64,000 bases of DNA from an uncultured Bdellovibrionales bacterium (GTDB lineage: Bacteria > Bdellovibrionota > FAC87 > UBA2466), in NCBI GenBank assembly GCA_937903155.1, contig CALCZU010000081.1, forward strand, positions 30,011 to 94,010. The letters run 5' to 3'. Numbering within the stretch: the first letter of the stretch is position 1; each line of letters opens with the position of its first letter. Under the pieces are notes generated by a model, which was not told the origin of the DNA, did no database searches, and saw nothing but the letters and a program-made list of their open reading frames with translations. Position numbers and translations under genes: made by a program. Positions 53,746 to 62,435 of the stretch are shown here, piece by piece.

Positions 53746-54498
53746 ATGCAAACAAAAACGTTGAAATTGAATCATGAGCTGGAAAACATGGAAACTCGGT
53801 TTTTGATTGAAGCGATTCGCGAGCGGTACGGATATGATTTAGCGGGATATAATCAGGAGATTCTAAGGAAAGAGCTGATAAAGTGTTCTCGTAAAATCAA
53901 ACAGAAAAGTCTCGGCGCGCTTCAAGATCGCATATTGAGAGACGAAACGCTTATAGACCCCCTCTTAGAACAGCTGTTCTTTAAGTCAAACGAAGAATCG
54001 TTTTTACCCAGGCTTTTTAAAACTCAAATGCGAAAAAAAGTGCTCCCGATGCTGAAAACCTATCCTAAGGTTAAAGTTTGGCATCTGGGCTGTTCAGATG
54101 AGGCTTTGACACTTCTTTTTGTTTCTCTGCTCAAAGAAGCTGAACTTCTTGACCGGACTCAGATTTACGCGACTGAAATGAGTGAGAATGCAACAGAGAA
54201 CGCACGATCGCACTATTCCAAAAGTAAGTTTAAAAAATACGCTCACGCGATTTCCTTTTTTCCATATAATTTTCTTTCGGACAGTTCATTTAATGAGTTT
54301 CAGTTAATTTTGATGAGCACTCGGATGGCCGATCTCGACTTGATCACGAAAGATAGAGTGATGGGGCTGATTCACGACAGTAGTAGCCGACTCGGATTTT
54401 TGTATTGTCCTGAAAAAAATCTTTTCAAAGAATCGACGTTAAAAAACCAATATAAAATTTTAGATGACAAGCTGGGTTTGTTTCAGAGGAGAGTTTGA
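53746..54498 (+). CDS. Degenerate CheR-like protein
   Basis: The ATG at 53746 (TTG at 53737 is possible) gives 250 aa. The N-terminal helices (YGYDLAGYNQEILRKEL) and the YPKVKVWHLGC and RTQIYATEMSENATENAR segments align with CheR methyltransferases, but the SAM-binding signature CSTGEExYS is replaced by CSDEALTLL and the aromatic/Asn catalytic region is lost. It is probably not a methyltransferase; more likely a binding or regulatory protein of the kinase operon. Starts within a few bases of the kinase stop and its stop overlaps the next start. Confidence 0.75.
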   Translation: MQTKTLKLNHELENMETRFLIEAIRERYGYDLAGYNQEILRKELIKCSRKIKQKSLGALQDRILRDETLIDPLLEQLFFKSNEESFLPRLFKTQMRKKVLPMLKTYPKVKVWHLGCSDEALTLLFVSLLKEAELLDRTQIYATEMSENATENARSHYSKSKFKKYAHAISFFPYNFLSDSSFNEFQLILMSTRMADLDLITKDRVMGLIHDSSSRLGFLYCPEKNLFKESTLKNQYKILDDKLGLFQRRV

Positions 54499-56216
54499 TG
54501 ATGGGCAGCGGGAATAAAGTCACGATCTTGGTAGCGGATGATAATCCGCAGAATCTTTTGACGATCGAAGCGATCTTAGAGACTGAACAGTACAATGTCG
54601 TGACCGTTCGGTCAGGAAAAGACGCCCTGAAGTATCTTTTGGATAACGAGGTGGCTCTCGTCATTTTAGATGTCTTGATGCCGGGATTAAATGGGTTTGA
54701 AACGGCAAAGACGATTCGGGACCGGGAAAAGACAAAGCGAGTTCCCATCATTTTCACTTCGGGATTTCAGGTAGACGAAACCGACGTTTATCTCGGTTAC
54801 GATTTAGGGGCAATTGACTACATGACTTTGCCGCTCATCCCTTATGTAGTGAAAGCAAAAGTAGCAGCGCTTGTCTCTCTTTATCTCAAGGAGAAAGATT
54901 TGCTCGCGCAAATGGAGCGAATTCATCAGATCGAAAAACTGCAGTTTGAGCACGAGAAAAAGTTACTTTTACAGGAAGGCGAGCGACAAAAGTGGGAACT
55001 TGAGAGAGCTCATCAGCAGCAGGAAATGGAAAGAGAACAAAGAATTGCCTCGTTGACCCAAGAGAAAGCCCTTGCGCTTGAAAAAGTAAATTCAGAGCTC
55101 ACACGATTTTCAACGGTGGTTGCGCACGACTTACAAGAGCCTCTGAGAACTGTAAGCTGTTATCTCTCTCTCTTACTCGAAGAGATCTCCACCGAGCAGA
55201 GCGCGAAAGCAAAAGAATACATACAATTTGTTCAAGACGCATCGAAACGAATGTCGACTTTGATATCGGATCTTTTGAAGTACTCTCAGATTAATAATCA
55301 AAAGGAGGAAAGCTTGGCGGTATGTGATTTCGCAGAAGTGATTCAAAAGGCAGTCAAAAACTTAGACGGCGCCATTCAACATAGTCGTGCCGAGATTTTG
55401 TATTCCGACTTGCCTCAAGTCTACGGCAATAAAGGCCAGCTCACTCAGGTAGTTCAAAATTTGATCAGCAACGCAATTAAATTTGCGCCCGAAAGAACTC
55501 CGAAAATCGAAGTGAAGGTTGAAGACGATTCTGAAATGCTGACGTTTCATTTTAGCGATAACGGTGTCGGAATTCCCAAAGAGAGTCTGGGAAAAGTCTT
55601 TACCCCTTTCGAACGTCTTCACAACCGAACGCTCTTTCCCGGCACCGGGATCGGACTTGCGATTTGTAAAAAAAATATCGAGAAACACGGTGGCAAAATC
55701 TGGGTGGAGTCCGTTGAAAGTCAAGGGACTACGTTTAGCTTTTCTCTGCCAAAACCTGCAGCAAAAACGTCTGAGCGTGAAAATCAGGCTCCTTTAGAAG
55801 GAATGCGAGTTCTAGTCGTTGACGACGACGACAGTATCGGACTTCTTCTCAGTCGCTATTTTACCCAATATGGAGCTGCAATGGATGTCGCACAAAGTGG
55901 AAAATCGGCAATCTTGAAAATAAAAGAGAAAGAATACGATTCGATTATTTTAGACATTCAAATGCCCGATATGGACGGAATTGAAACCATGGAGCGCATC
56001 CGAAGGAATGGTGTCAAAACGCCGACAACGGCCTACACCTCGATGGATTTTAGTGAGAGCAAAAATAAATTTTTGAGTGCGGGATTTTCTGAAGTCGTGA
56101 GCAAGCAAAACGGTCTTCCTGGCCTGACGCAGTTCTTGAGAAAACATTACAAAGCGAAAGATTCTCAAGCTGACACCGTTGACAGAGGAAATGAATCAAG
56201 AGTTAATCCTGTATAA
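54498..56216 (+). CDS. Hybrid kinase: receiver, coiled coil, HisKA-HATPase, receiver
   Basis: The ATG at 54498 overlaps the previous stop (TGATG) and has AGGAG upstream, giving 572 aa. An N-terminal receiver with Asp58 (VILDVLMPGLNG), a long coiled coil (about 125-200), H-box VAHDLQEPLRTV with His210, the ATPase (NLISNAIKFAP, DNGVGIPKE, GTGIGLAI) and a C-terminal receiver with Asp486 (ILDIQMPDMDG). It has no sensor or membrane domain, so it likely takes its input through the N-terminal receiver, perhaps from the poly-HAMP kinase. Confidence 0.93.
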   Translation: MMGSGNKVTILVADDNPQNLLTIEAILETEQYNVVTVRSGKDALKYLLDNEVALVILDVLMPGLNGFETAKTIRDREKTKRVPIIFTSGFQVDETDVYLGYDLGAIDYMTLPLIPYVVKAKVAALVSLYLKEKDLLAQMERIHQIEKLQFEHEKKLLLQEGERQKWELERAHQQQEMEREQRIASLTQEKALALEKVNSELTRFSTVVAHDLQEPLRTVSCYLSLLLEEISTEQSAKAKEYIQFVQDASKRMSTLISDLLKYSQINNQKEESLAVCDFAEVIQKAVKNLDGAIQHSRAEILYSDLPQVYGNKGQLTQVVQNLISNAIKFAPERTPKIEVKVEDDSEMLTFHFSDNGVGIPKESLGKVFTPFERLHNRTLFPGTGIGLAICKKNIEKHGGKIWVESVESQGTTFSFSLPKPAAKTSERENQAPLEGMRVLVVDDDDSIGLLLSRYFTQYGAAMDVAQSGKSAILKIKEKEYDSIILDIQMPDMDGIETMERIRRNGVKTPTTAYTSMDFSESKNKFLSAGFSEVVSKQNGLPGLTQFLRKHYKAKDSQADTVDRGNESRVNPV

Positions 56217-56233
56217 GTAAAAGGACAAAGATC

Positions 56234-56854
56234 ATGAAAAATGAATTTCAAGCTCCCGTAACCGAACTGGGAAAAGTGGCACTTCTCCTCGATAAAAATC
56301 TGGATCGTTTTAATCAATTAGTGACCGAGCTTGAACGAACAAGCTTTGAATCGGATAAAGGGCTCGAGCGTGCGATTGAAATCTTAAAATCCGTCGATGA
56401 GACTCGCACCGATCTTCAACATTCCATGGTCAATTTAGGAAAGTCACTTGATTCGACTCGCCAACAAAATGAACGCGCCGAAGCTCTTCTGTCTCAAATT
56501 CTTCCTAAGATTCAGGAAAGAAAAGACAAAGAAGATCAACTGATGGAACGCTTCCAGCTTCTTGGCAGCACGGTCTCAAAAATCAATAACGCCGTCTCGG
56601 AGTTTCGGTCAATCAGCTCCCAAGAAATTACCGAAGAAGATCGCAACCAGTTGGTGCATCAGATCCCCGAAGTCAGTAAGCAGCTCGGCATTTTGGTCGA
56701 CGAAGCTGGCAAGCTTGTCACAGAAGCCAAAACCTCCAACATGAAATCGCTCGAAAAAAACGCCGACTCGATGAGAAAAAGTCTTGCCGCCGCGCGGAAT
56801 CGTCTCGATCTTCTTTGCAATACCCAAAAATCTGAAGCGCAATCTCTGCACTAA
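56234..56854 (+). CDS. Coiled-coil protein of the kinase operon
   Basis: A 206-aa, almost wholly helical protein with heptad-like patterns (LLDKNLDRFNQLVTELERTS, SKQLGILVDEAGKLV) and no membrane segment. AAAGGACAAAG lies before the ATG, 17 bp after the hybrid kinase. It resembles the cytoplasmic coiled coil of chemoreceptors in composition but has no recognisable signalling tip. Possibly a scaffold for the kinases. Its stop overlaps the convergent gene by 4 bp. Confidence 0.7.
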   Translation: MKNEFQAPVTELGKVALLLDKNLDRFNQLVTELERTSFESDKGLERAIEILKSVDETRTDLQHSMVNLGKSLDSTRQQNERAEALLSQILPKIQERKDKEDQLMERFQLLGSTVSKINNAVSEFRSISSQEITEEDRNQLVHQIPEVSKQLGILVDEAGKLVTEAKTSNMKSLEKNADSMRKSLAAARNRLDLLCNTQKSEAQSLH

Positions 56855-58395
56855 GGCACGGGTTCGCACTCTTCATTTAAGGCCTTGCTCCAGGGTTTAG
56901 CGGTGAACGACTTGAAGTCCGGGAATATCACACGAAAGCCTGGCTCTAAAATCTGTCCTTTGGGATTCTGCGAGATTTCAGATGCAAAGGCCTCGGCCCG
57001 GATTTGTCCAAGGTATTTCACAAGCTCCAGGACGCCTTCTGCGGTCTGCAATTTGGATTTGCATTTTTCAATATATTTTTGTGCCTGAGTCTGATGGTAT
57101 CTCGCGTTTTTTGTTTGATCGGTTAAGTTTTCAAACAGAACTTTCGCATGAGGGAGAGGACTTTGTTTTAAGTTCGCTTCAAATACCGTCTTCCAATCAT
57201 TTCCTTTTTCTGGAACGAGTCGCAGTAATTCGCATCTTTTCTGAGAAAAGAGGGGGCGGGTCATGTCGACCGCCAAGACATCGGCAACAAATTCTTTGTC
57301 GATAGCTCCCCCTACGAGTCTGTCGATCGCGGTAGAATCCGAAACGGCTTTGACGGGAGTCAGCCAAGCATGATCTGCGTCGACTTCTGCAGTCTCCGGG
57401 AATCGACTTCCCAGCTCTTTCAATGCCTTTAGATAGTCCGCTTTTGAAGTGCGCGTGACTTCACTCGCGCCGAGTCTCTCATCCAAAAAGAATCCCAAGG
57501 GAACAGTCACTTCTTTTTCGGGGCCGGAGAGCGGGTAGGGTGAGCTTTGCAACTGTAATTCTTCCGCGCAAAATAGGGGTCTCAAAGCGATTCTTAGATT
57601 CGTTTGCTTTTTTATTTTCGAATCGGTGACTTTAGAAATTCCGAGGGCGACTGAGTTTGCAAGCTCCATGGGGTCTTGAAGCGATTCCATCAATTTTTTT
57701 ACTTTCGCATCGGGTTTGAGATTTCCGAATGGCAAGGGTCGTTCTTCAAACCACCACGAATCGTGAGGCATCGAGAATTCTTTTTGAATCGGACCTCCGG
57801 AGACATGACACCCAGAACATCGCAGTTTACTGCCGAAGCTGGGTTTAGCCTGGCCGGGATTCAGATGAAGCTTGCTGACATCTGACCAGATATCCGCACT
57901 ATTTCCACGGTAAAACCAATTGGGGCCTTTAGCGCCTCCGATGAGTTCGTAAAAGTTATAAAGCTTCGTTTCGCGGTCCCAAGCGATGAGTTCGATCATC
58001 AGTGAATTTTGATCGGGGGTTTGTTCTAGCGTGAGGGAACCGTTCGGGCCAATTCCAGTAAAGTGTCCGAAAAAAAGCTCTTCTTTTTTGACGGCTTTGG
58101 AAAGAGTTCGAGGTTTCGCAATTTCGGTCATTTCAAAGAAGCTAAAACTTCCGAGTTTCGGATTGTGAAATCCTCGGTTAGCCACCATCGTGGTCGTAAA
58201 CTTTGCGCCTTCCTGCTCGAGCAGCGTTCGAAATTCAATCACATTTTGAGGACATTCTTTCGTTGAATTTAAGATTTCAAAAAGTGGGTCTCCGAGCCCT
58301 GTGACGATTTGATTCGATGAATTCAGAATAGGGCAGCTGAATGTTTGCCAGCTTAAAGCCTGTGCTAAAAACAGTAGAGTCGTAAAAGTTTTCAT
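56851..58395 (-). CDS. Exported protein with a single CxxCH heme c motif
   Basis: A 514-aa product with a signal peptide (MKTFTTLLFLAQALSWQTFS). One heme c motif, CSGCH in LRCSGCHVSGGPIQKEF (about residues 183-187), follows a beta-rich domain with WFYRGNSADIW. The remainder is unassigned. It resembles exported cytochrome-like proteins found in predatory and myxobacteria-like genomes. GAGG precedes the ATG. It is convergent with the kinase operon. Confidence 0.75.
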   Translation of the reverse strand: MKTFTTLLFLAQALSWQTFSCPILNSSNQIVTGLGDPLFEILNSTKECPQNVIEFRTLLEQEGAKFTTTMVANRGFHNPKLGSFSFFEMTEIAKPRTLSKAVKKEELFFGHFTGIGPNGSLTLEQTPDQNSLMIELIAWDRETKLYNFYELIGGAKGPNWFYRGNSADIWSDVSKLHLNPGQAKPSFGSKLRCSGCHVSGGPIQKEFSMPHDSWWFEERPLPFGNLKPDAKVKKLMESLQDPMELANSVALGISKVTDSKIKKQTNLRIALRPLFCAEELQLQSSPYPLSGPEKEVTVPLGFFLDERLGASEVTRTSKADYLKALKELGSRFPETAEVDADHAWLTPVKAVSDSTAIDRLVGGAIDKEFVADVLAVDMTRPLFSQKRCELLRLVPEKGNDWKTVFEANLKQSPLPHAKVLFENLTDQTKNARYHQTQAQKYIEKCKSKLQTAEGVLELVKYLGQIRAEAFASEISQNPKGQILEPGFRVIFPDFKSFTAKPWSKALNEECEPVP

Positions 58396-58558
58396 TCCTC
58401 TGTCTTAGCTAGAGCGACAAGATTAGTAAAATGAATCGATTTCAGCATTATTGGTTAAATTATTTCATTGGAAGAACCGCCCAGATGCCTGATAACACTC
58501 AGAAAACGGAAAGCCTAGAAAGATTAACACCTCCGACCGTATACTGCCCTCCGTAGTC

Positions 58559-58672
58559 ATGTACCGTATCGGTGGACCCAGTCGTTACAGAATTTCGATA
58601 GAAGACGTCGGTACCCAAATTTCGGACAGAGCCGCTCGAGCAATTGAAGATTTTCTTTCATTAGATGAATAG
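58559..58672 (+). CDS. Doubtful 37-residue ORF in the 358-bp gap 58396-58753
   Basis: Reads MYRIGGPSRYRISIEDVGTQ and continues with a helix rich in Arg, Ala and Glu. There is no ribosome site, and the frame is open upstream of its ATG. An overlapping 23-codon ORF starts with ATG near 58486. Either a small gene or a decayed fragment; nothing else was seen in this gap. Confidence 0.2.
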   Translation: MYRIGGPSRYRISIEDVGTQISDRAARAIEDFLSLDE

Positions 58673-58753
58673 TTTCACCTGATAAAAGTGGAGTTTTCTT
58701 CATAATTGCTTCCCAGTCTAAGGAGACCGGACAGATTTTACGATAAGTTCGTC

Positions 58754-60919
58754 ATGCGTCTTTCTCATTTGTTGGTGATTAGTTTGGCTATTATTTCGAG
58801 CTCTGCATGGAGCTCGGAAGATTTGCAGGCCGGCTGGACGCCAGAAGCGAAGGCCTATTGTCATTTGATTCCGATGATAGAGGACACCTTTCTCCCTCCG
58901 GAAATTTTTGAACGCATTGCCTCAACGCCTGCGGGGGAAATTTATCAAGAGATTGCAAAGGCGCGAATCGCGAATGCGATGACGCCAGAGTCAGTAACTC
59001 TGACCCTTAAACAACTGTCCGGATTTGGAAAAAACGCATCCGAGTTTTTGCTAAAAATGGCGATGGACGACAAAAAGCAACCTTGGGTCCGGAGGTTAGC
59101 AGCGACTTCTCATTGCGATTCCAAATATCCAGAGTTTGTCTCTGTCCTCCAGAGTCTTGTGAAGTTGACTCCTTTTCCGGAAGAGCAGTTGAACTTGGTT
59201 AAATGCCTCGAAGCAATCTCACAAAAAGCTGCTCTGGAGTCAGCAGTAGAGCTCTATCAGGAGCGGGGCGTCCCCGATAAGTATGATTCTCTCAATTTAA
59301 TAAGGATAATTAACGATGCAAAAGAGCCAGTTCCTAAAGACCTGATTAAACTGCTCAGAAAGTTACAGGAGTCTTCTGATGTCATGCTTTCGATGCATGC
59401 AACCGCTGCCATTTACGAAAAACACAGTGGTTTAGAAGGCACTGCCAAACTCAATAGAAAATTATCTGAAACGGATCTCTGGAAACTTGATGACTCGGAA
59501 TTAAAATATGCACTGAGTCCGCTCGTCGACGCCATCAAAAAGGAAAACGATAAGAAATTGCTCTGGAAGCTTTATGAATCAGTCATAGAGAAAAGAGGGG
59601 CGTCCCCTTCTCAGTATCCTCGGACAAAAATCCAGATCTTACAGAATCTCTTTTCCTTAGGAGAGACAAAATCGAAGGAGCTTCTCGAAGCATTCGAACC
59701 CGATAAAAAGTTCGGCCCCCAAGTGACAGAAATTTTACAAGTAAAAGCGGCGCTCAAAAACAAAGAACGCGATTGGGAAAAGGAGGCGAGTGAACTCGTT
59801 ACAGCGGATTCACCAAGCTACGAAAAAATTCAGGTGCAGAACGCTCTGTTCAAGATGGCGACCACTTCAGCAAATGCGGGTGTTTTCTTAAAGCACATTA
59901 ACAGCCCCGATTTGGGAGTGATTCTCGCTGCGATGAACGGTTTGGCAAATCGGCCTTCCGAAGAATCGAGCTTAGCGATTCAGAAAAAGCTGAAGAGTTC
60001 GTCTCCTGAGGAGTGGTTTGCACTGGCGATACTCAGCGCTCGAACACCCCATTTGCTTCCTTCTGCAAAGGACTTCCTGAAAGGTTGTCCTCGTTCTCAA
60101 AAGATGGAGACGCGTTATTTCGGTGGCCAAGAATTTCCTAGAACTATCAACCACGAATTGAAATTTCCAGAGATCCATCGAAGACAGCTCGGGGGAACTT
60201 GTCATGTTTACGCCGCTGCCGCTTTATTCGAAGAATATTGTCACCGAGTCACCGGGAAGTTCGTTCAGATTTCGCGTCCCTACCTGATCTACAAACACTT
60301 CCGACAAAAAGTTCAGAAACTAGATAAACCTCCGCAGGTTAAAGGCAGCTTTTTTGAAGATAGCATCGACGGGGGCATGCCCTACGAGAGTATGGCAAAA
60401 ATACTCAAAGGAAACGTCTGTTCAGAGAAAGAATTACCGCTTAATACAGAACAGCTTTCAAACATCATTCAGGCGCCAATCATTAATAAAGACGGACATT
60501 ATACGGAATGTTGTCAACGTCCAGCGACCACGGGAGAAGTTTGTCGCGCTTGGGATTCCGAAATCAAGTGTCGGCTGGACAGTACTTCCTCACACTGGGA
60601 TATCGATAAAGGAACTCGGGTCTGGACGAAAGACCCTGTTCTTGTGGAATGTCTAGAATCCAAACCCGAGATGAAGCCATTCGAACCGCTAACCGCCAAA
60701 CAAGCAGTCCAGTTGCTAGAAAAAGGTTACAGCATCCAGTGCAATAAACACTTTACCTACGATACAGGGGAATCTGGACCTCACGCCTTTTTAATCGTAG
60801 GCTACAATTTAACTAGCTCTCAATTCTATTTGCGTGACTCAAACCGCGCAACTTTGAGCATGGATATGGGCGGACCGAAGGACGTCGCGTGCCAATCTGC
60901 CATGATTTTGCAAAATTGA
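58754..60919 (+). CDS. Exported papain-like (C1) cysteine protease with helical-repeat N-terminus
   Basis: The frame opens at 58706; the ATG at 58754 starts a signal peptide (MRLSHLLVISLAIISSSAWS), giving 721 aa. Residues ~30-450 are helical repeats (HEAT-like pairs, e.g. DKKQPWVRRLAATSH). The C-terminal ~250 residues are a papain-like domain: Cys483 in LGGTCHVYAAAALFEEY, His677 in GPHAFLIVGYN and Asn697 in RDSNRA, with many extra Cys between. A periplasmic or secreted protease with its own scaffold domain, perhaps regulated by it. Confidence 0.8.
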   Translation: MRLSHLLVISLAIISSSAWSSEDLQAGWTPEAKAYCHLIPMIEDTFLPPEIFERIASTPAGEIYQEIAKARIANAMTPESVTLTLKQLSGFGKNASEFLLKMAMDDKKQPWVRRLAATSHCDSKYPEFVSVLQSLVKLTPFPEEQLNLVKCLEAISQKAALESAVELYQERGVPDKYDSLNLIRIINDAKEPVPKDLIKLLRKLQESSDVMLSMHATAAIYEKHSGLEGTAKLNRKLSETDLWKLDDSELKYALSPLVDAIKKENDKKLLWKLYESVIEKRGASPSQYPRTKIQILQNLFSLGETKSKELLEAFEPDKKFGPQVTEILQVKAALKNKERDWEKEASELVTADSPSYEKIQVQNALFKMATTSANAGVFLKHINSPDLGVILAAMNGLANRPSEESSLAIQKKLKSSSPEEWFALAILSARTPHLLPSAKDFLKGCPRSQKMETRYFGGQEFPRTINHELKFPEIHRRQLGGTCHVYAAAALFEEYCHRVTGKFVQISRPYLIYKHFRQKVQKLDKPPQVKGSFFEDSIDGGMPYESMAKILKGNVCSEKELPLNTEQLSNIIQAPIINKDGHYTECCQRPATTGEVCRAWDSEIKCRLDSTSSHWDIDKGTRVWTKDPVLVECLESKPEMKPFEPLTAKQAVQLLEKGYSIQCNKHFTYDTGESGPHAFLIVGYNLTSSQFYLRDSNRATLSMDMGGPKDVACQSAMILQN

Positions 60920-60960
60920 TTTTCGACTAAGTCTTTAGGTAGAGAGCGCCACGTTCTCCA

Positions 60961-61638
60961 TTACCAAAATCCCGGAACAGTCCCTTTGGGACTGGGTTTA
61001 AGAACTTCTTTGCATTCGCTATTAGGACAAGACTTTCCTTGGTTGAGTTCTTTGATAAACTCATACGACTCCGTGAGAGTCTTCTCTGCATAGTCTTTCC
61101 GCAAAGTATCTGGAAACGATTTCTCTACCTGCTGCATGCAGTAACAGATTTCGGAATGCGATTTGTTTGCCTGGCTGCCGAAAAGTTGTTTGTGTCCGAT
61201 GTTGACTAGGTAACGGTCGATACCCAACGCCATTAAACGCTTTCTTTTCGCATCCCCTAATTCGACGGCCCGTTTTGCCCATAAGAATGTTTGAAAGAAG
61301 TGTTCTGGAATATTTCCATGTTGAAAGACCATGGCGGCTGCTGAAAAGTCTTGAGCTTTTGAAAAACAACCTTCGCCGAAGATTTCTCCAACCCGTTTTC
61401 GGCGCACTTCGTCCCATCGAGACATTTCCATCATTTGTTCAGGATTCATCGTTTGAAAGTTAACCCTGTCCGCCTGGTCGGCGATTTCAATTTCCTGAAG
61501 CTCCCGCGAACGTGCTTGCAACCGAGCGCTATCCTCTTGGCAGGAAATATAGGGTGCCATCGCACGAGTGGGAGTCGCAGCACAGCCTAACAAGACCAAA
61601 GTGAATAATAAGAAAAGGGGGTTTGTCGAATAGCTCAT
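60961..61638 (-). CDS. DUF6624-like lipoprotein
   Basis: The ATG at 61638 gives a lipoprotein signal with lipobox LVLLGC (225 aa; an upstream ATG at 61656 is possible). The mature part fits the DUF6624 pattern: a region AAMVFQHGNIPEHF, then AKRAVELGDAKRKRLMALGIDRYLVNIGHKQLFGSQ. A pair of Cys (ICYCMQQ) and CPNSEC lie near the end. Function is unknown for the family. It is convergent with the papain-like protease gene (41 bp apart). Confidence 0.65.
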   Translation of the reverse strand: MSYSTNPLFLLFTLVLLGCAATPTRAMAPYISCQEDSARLQARSRELQEIEIADQADRVNFQTMNPEQMMEMSRWDEVRRKRVGEIFGEGCFSKAQDFSAAAMVFQHGNIPEHFFQTFLWAKRAVELGDAKRKRLMALGIDRYLVNIGHKQLFGSQANKSHSEICYCMQQVEKSFPDTLRKDYAEKTLTESYEFIKELNQGKSCPNSECKEVLKPSPKGTVPGFW

Positions 61639-61798
61639 TTGCGGAATGTACTCCATTTAGGAGTGCCCGGGGAGACCAAGTTGATTTAAAACCAAAAAAG
61701 ACTATGATGCTCCCTCGTTCTTTGAAAAAGGAGTTCAAGGCTTAACCCTCATGGATTAATCCTGAACCCTTAAAATTTCGCGACCAGCGAAATTTTCC

Positions 61799-62152
61799 GG
61801 GGGTGACCAGGTTTCGACGTGGGTAGTGAAGCTAGGAGTTGCATGTCGAGTTCGTTCGCTGACTCGTAAAAAAAGCGGGCAACTTGTAATTGACAACAAT
61901 TACGCAATGGCTGCCTAATTTAGGCCAGCCCGTTCTGATTAGTTTCGGCTCATGAGCTAGTTAAGGACGCCATTTAGTGGGCTCGGGTTCTGATTTGTTT
62001 CTCAAGGGTCAGAACCTTAAAAATACTTGGGGCTAAGCTGAAAGTAGTCTGGCTCGGAGGACAGCTTTCGGACGAAAACCAATCTTCGAGACACACATGT
62101 AGTAGCTCCGGTGGAACGCTTACGGACGCGGGTTCGATTCCCGCCACCTCCA
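61799..62152 (+). ncRNA. ssrA: tmRNA
   Basis: The 5' end GGGGGTGACCAGGTTTCGAC and 3' end GGTTCGATTCCCGCCACCTCCA form the tRNA-like domain (acceptor GGGGGTG/CACCTCC). The tag frame opens at GGG (61877) and reads GQLVIDNNYAMAA, then TAA at 61916-61918. It rescues stalled ribosomes with SmpB and marks products for proteolysis. The tag ends in AMAA instead of the usual ALAA. CCA is not encoded beyond the CCTCCA end. Confidence 0.95.
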
Positions 62153-62160
62153 ATTTTTTT

Positions 62161-62190
62161 AATATTAATATTAAACTTAATATTAATATT
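62161..62190. repeat. AT-only 30-bp palindrome directly after ssrA
   Basis: AATATTAATATTAA and TTAATATTAATATT are perfect 14-bp inverted repeats with a 2-bp spacer, preceded by eight T. It sits at the left boundary of the AT-rich islet. Possibly a terminator of ssrA, a recombination-site element or an island edge marker. Confidence 0.6.
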
Positions 62191-62240
62191 TAGCGGCGCA
62201 GCTGCTTTGGTGTTTCCCTAAGTGGAGTTGGAGTAAAGTA

Positions 62241-62435
62241 ATGATTGAATGGATTGAGACTAACAAGACTATTTTATTTAGTGGGCTTGGAACGGCTATT
62301 TTGATTTTTGTCTTGGGCAAAGTGTTCTCTTCTTCAAAGAAGGGGCGGACTCAGACTCAAACTCAAAAGTCAGGCAATAACTCAACGAACGTTCAAATCG
62401 GCGACGTTCATAACCACAATAATTCGGATGGCTGA
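62241..62435 (+). CDS. Small membrane protein of an ssrA-linked cassette
   Basis: A 64-aa product with an N-terminal helix (about residues 11-28, TILFSGLGTAILIFVLGKVF), a basic stretch, then Thr/Gln repeats and a tail QKSGNNSTNVQIGDVHNHNN. The tail has the N-x-Q-x-G spacing of short beta-solenoid turns. GGAGTTGGAG lies before the ATG. The last 8 bp overlap the next gene, whose own N-terminus has nearly the same QKSG..S...Q motif. Local base composition is AT-rich, unlike the rest of the window, suggesting transfer. Confidence 0.7.
   Translation: MIEWIETNKTILFSGLGTAILIFVLGKVFSSSKKGRTQTQTQKSGNNSTNVQIGDVHNHNNSDG

Noticed and set aside
62308..62427. N-terminal extension of the LPO_1073-like protein
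   Set aside because: The 40 extra residues are the out-of-frame reading of the small membrane gene; family members start near the QSQKSGD motif.
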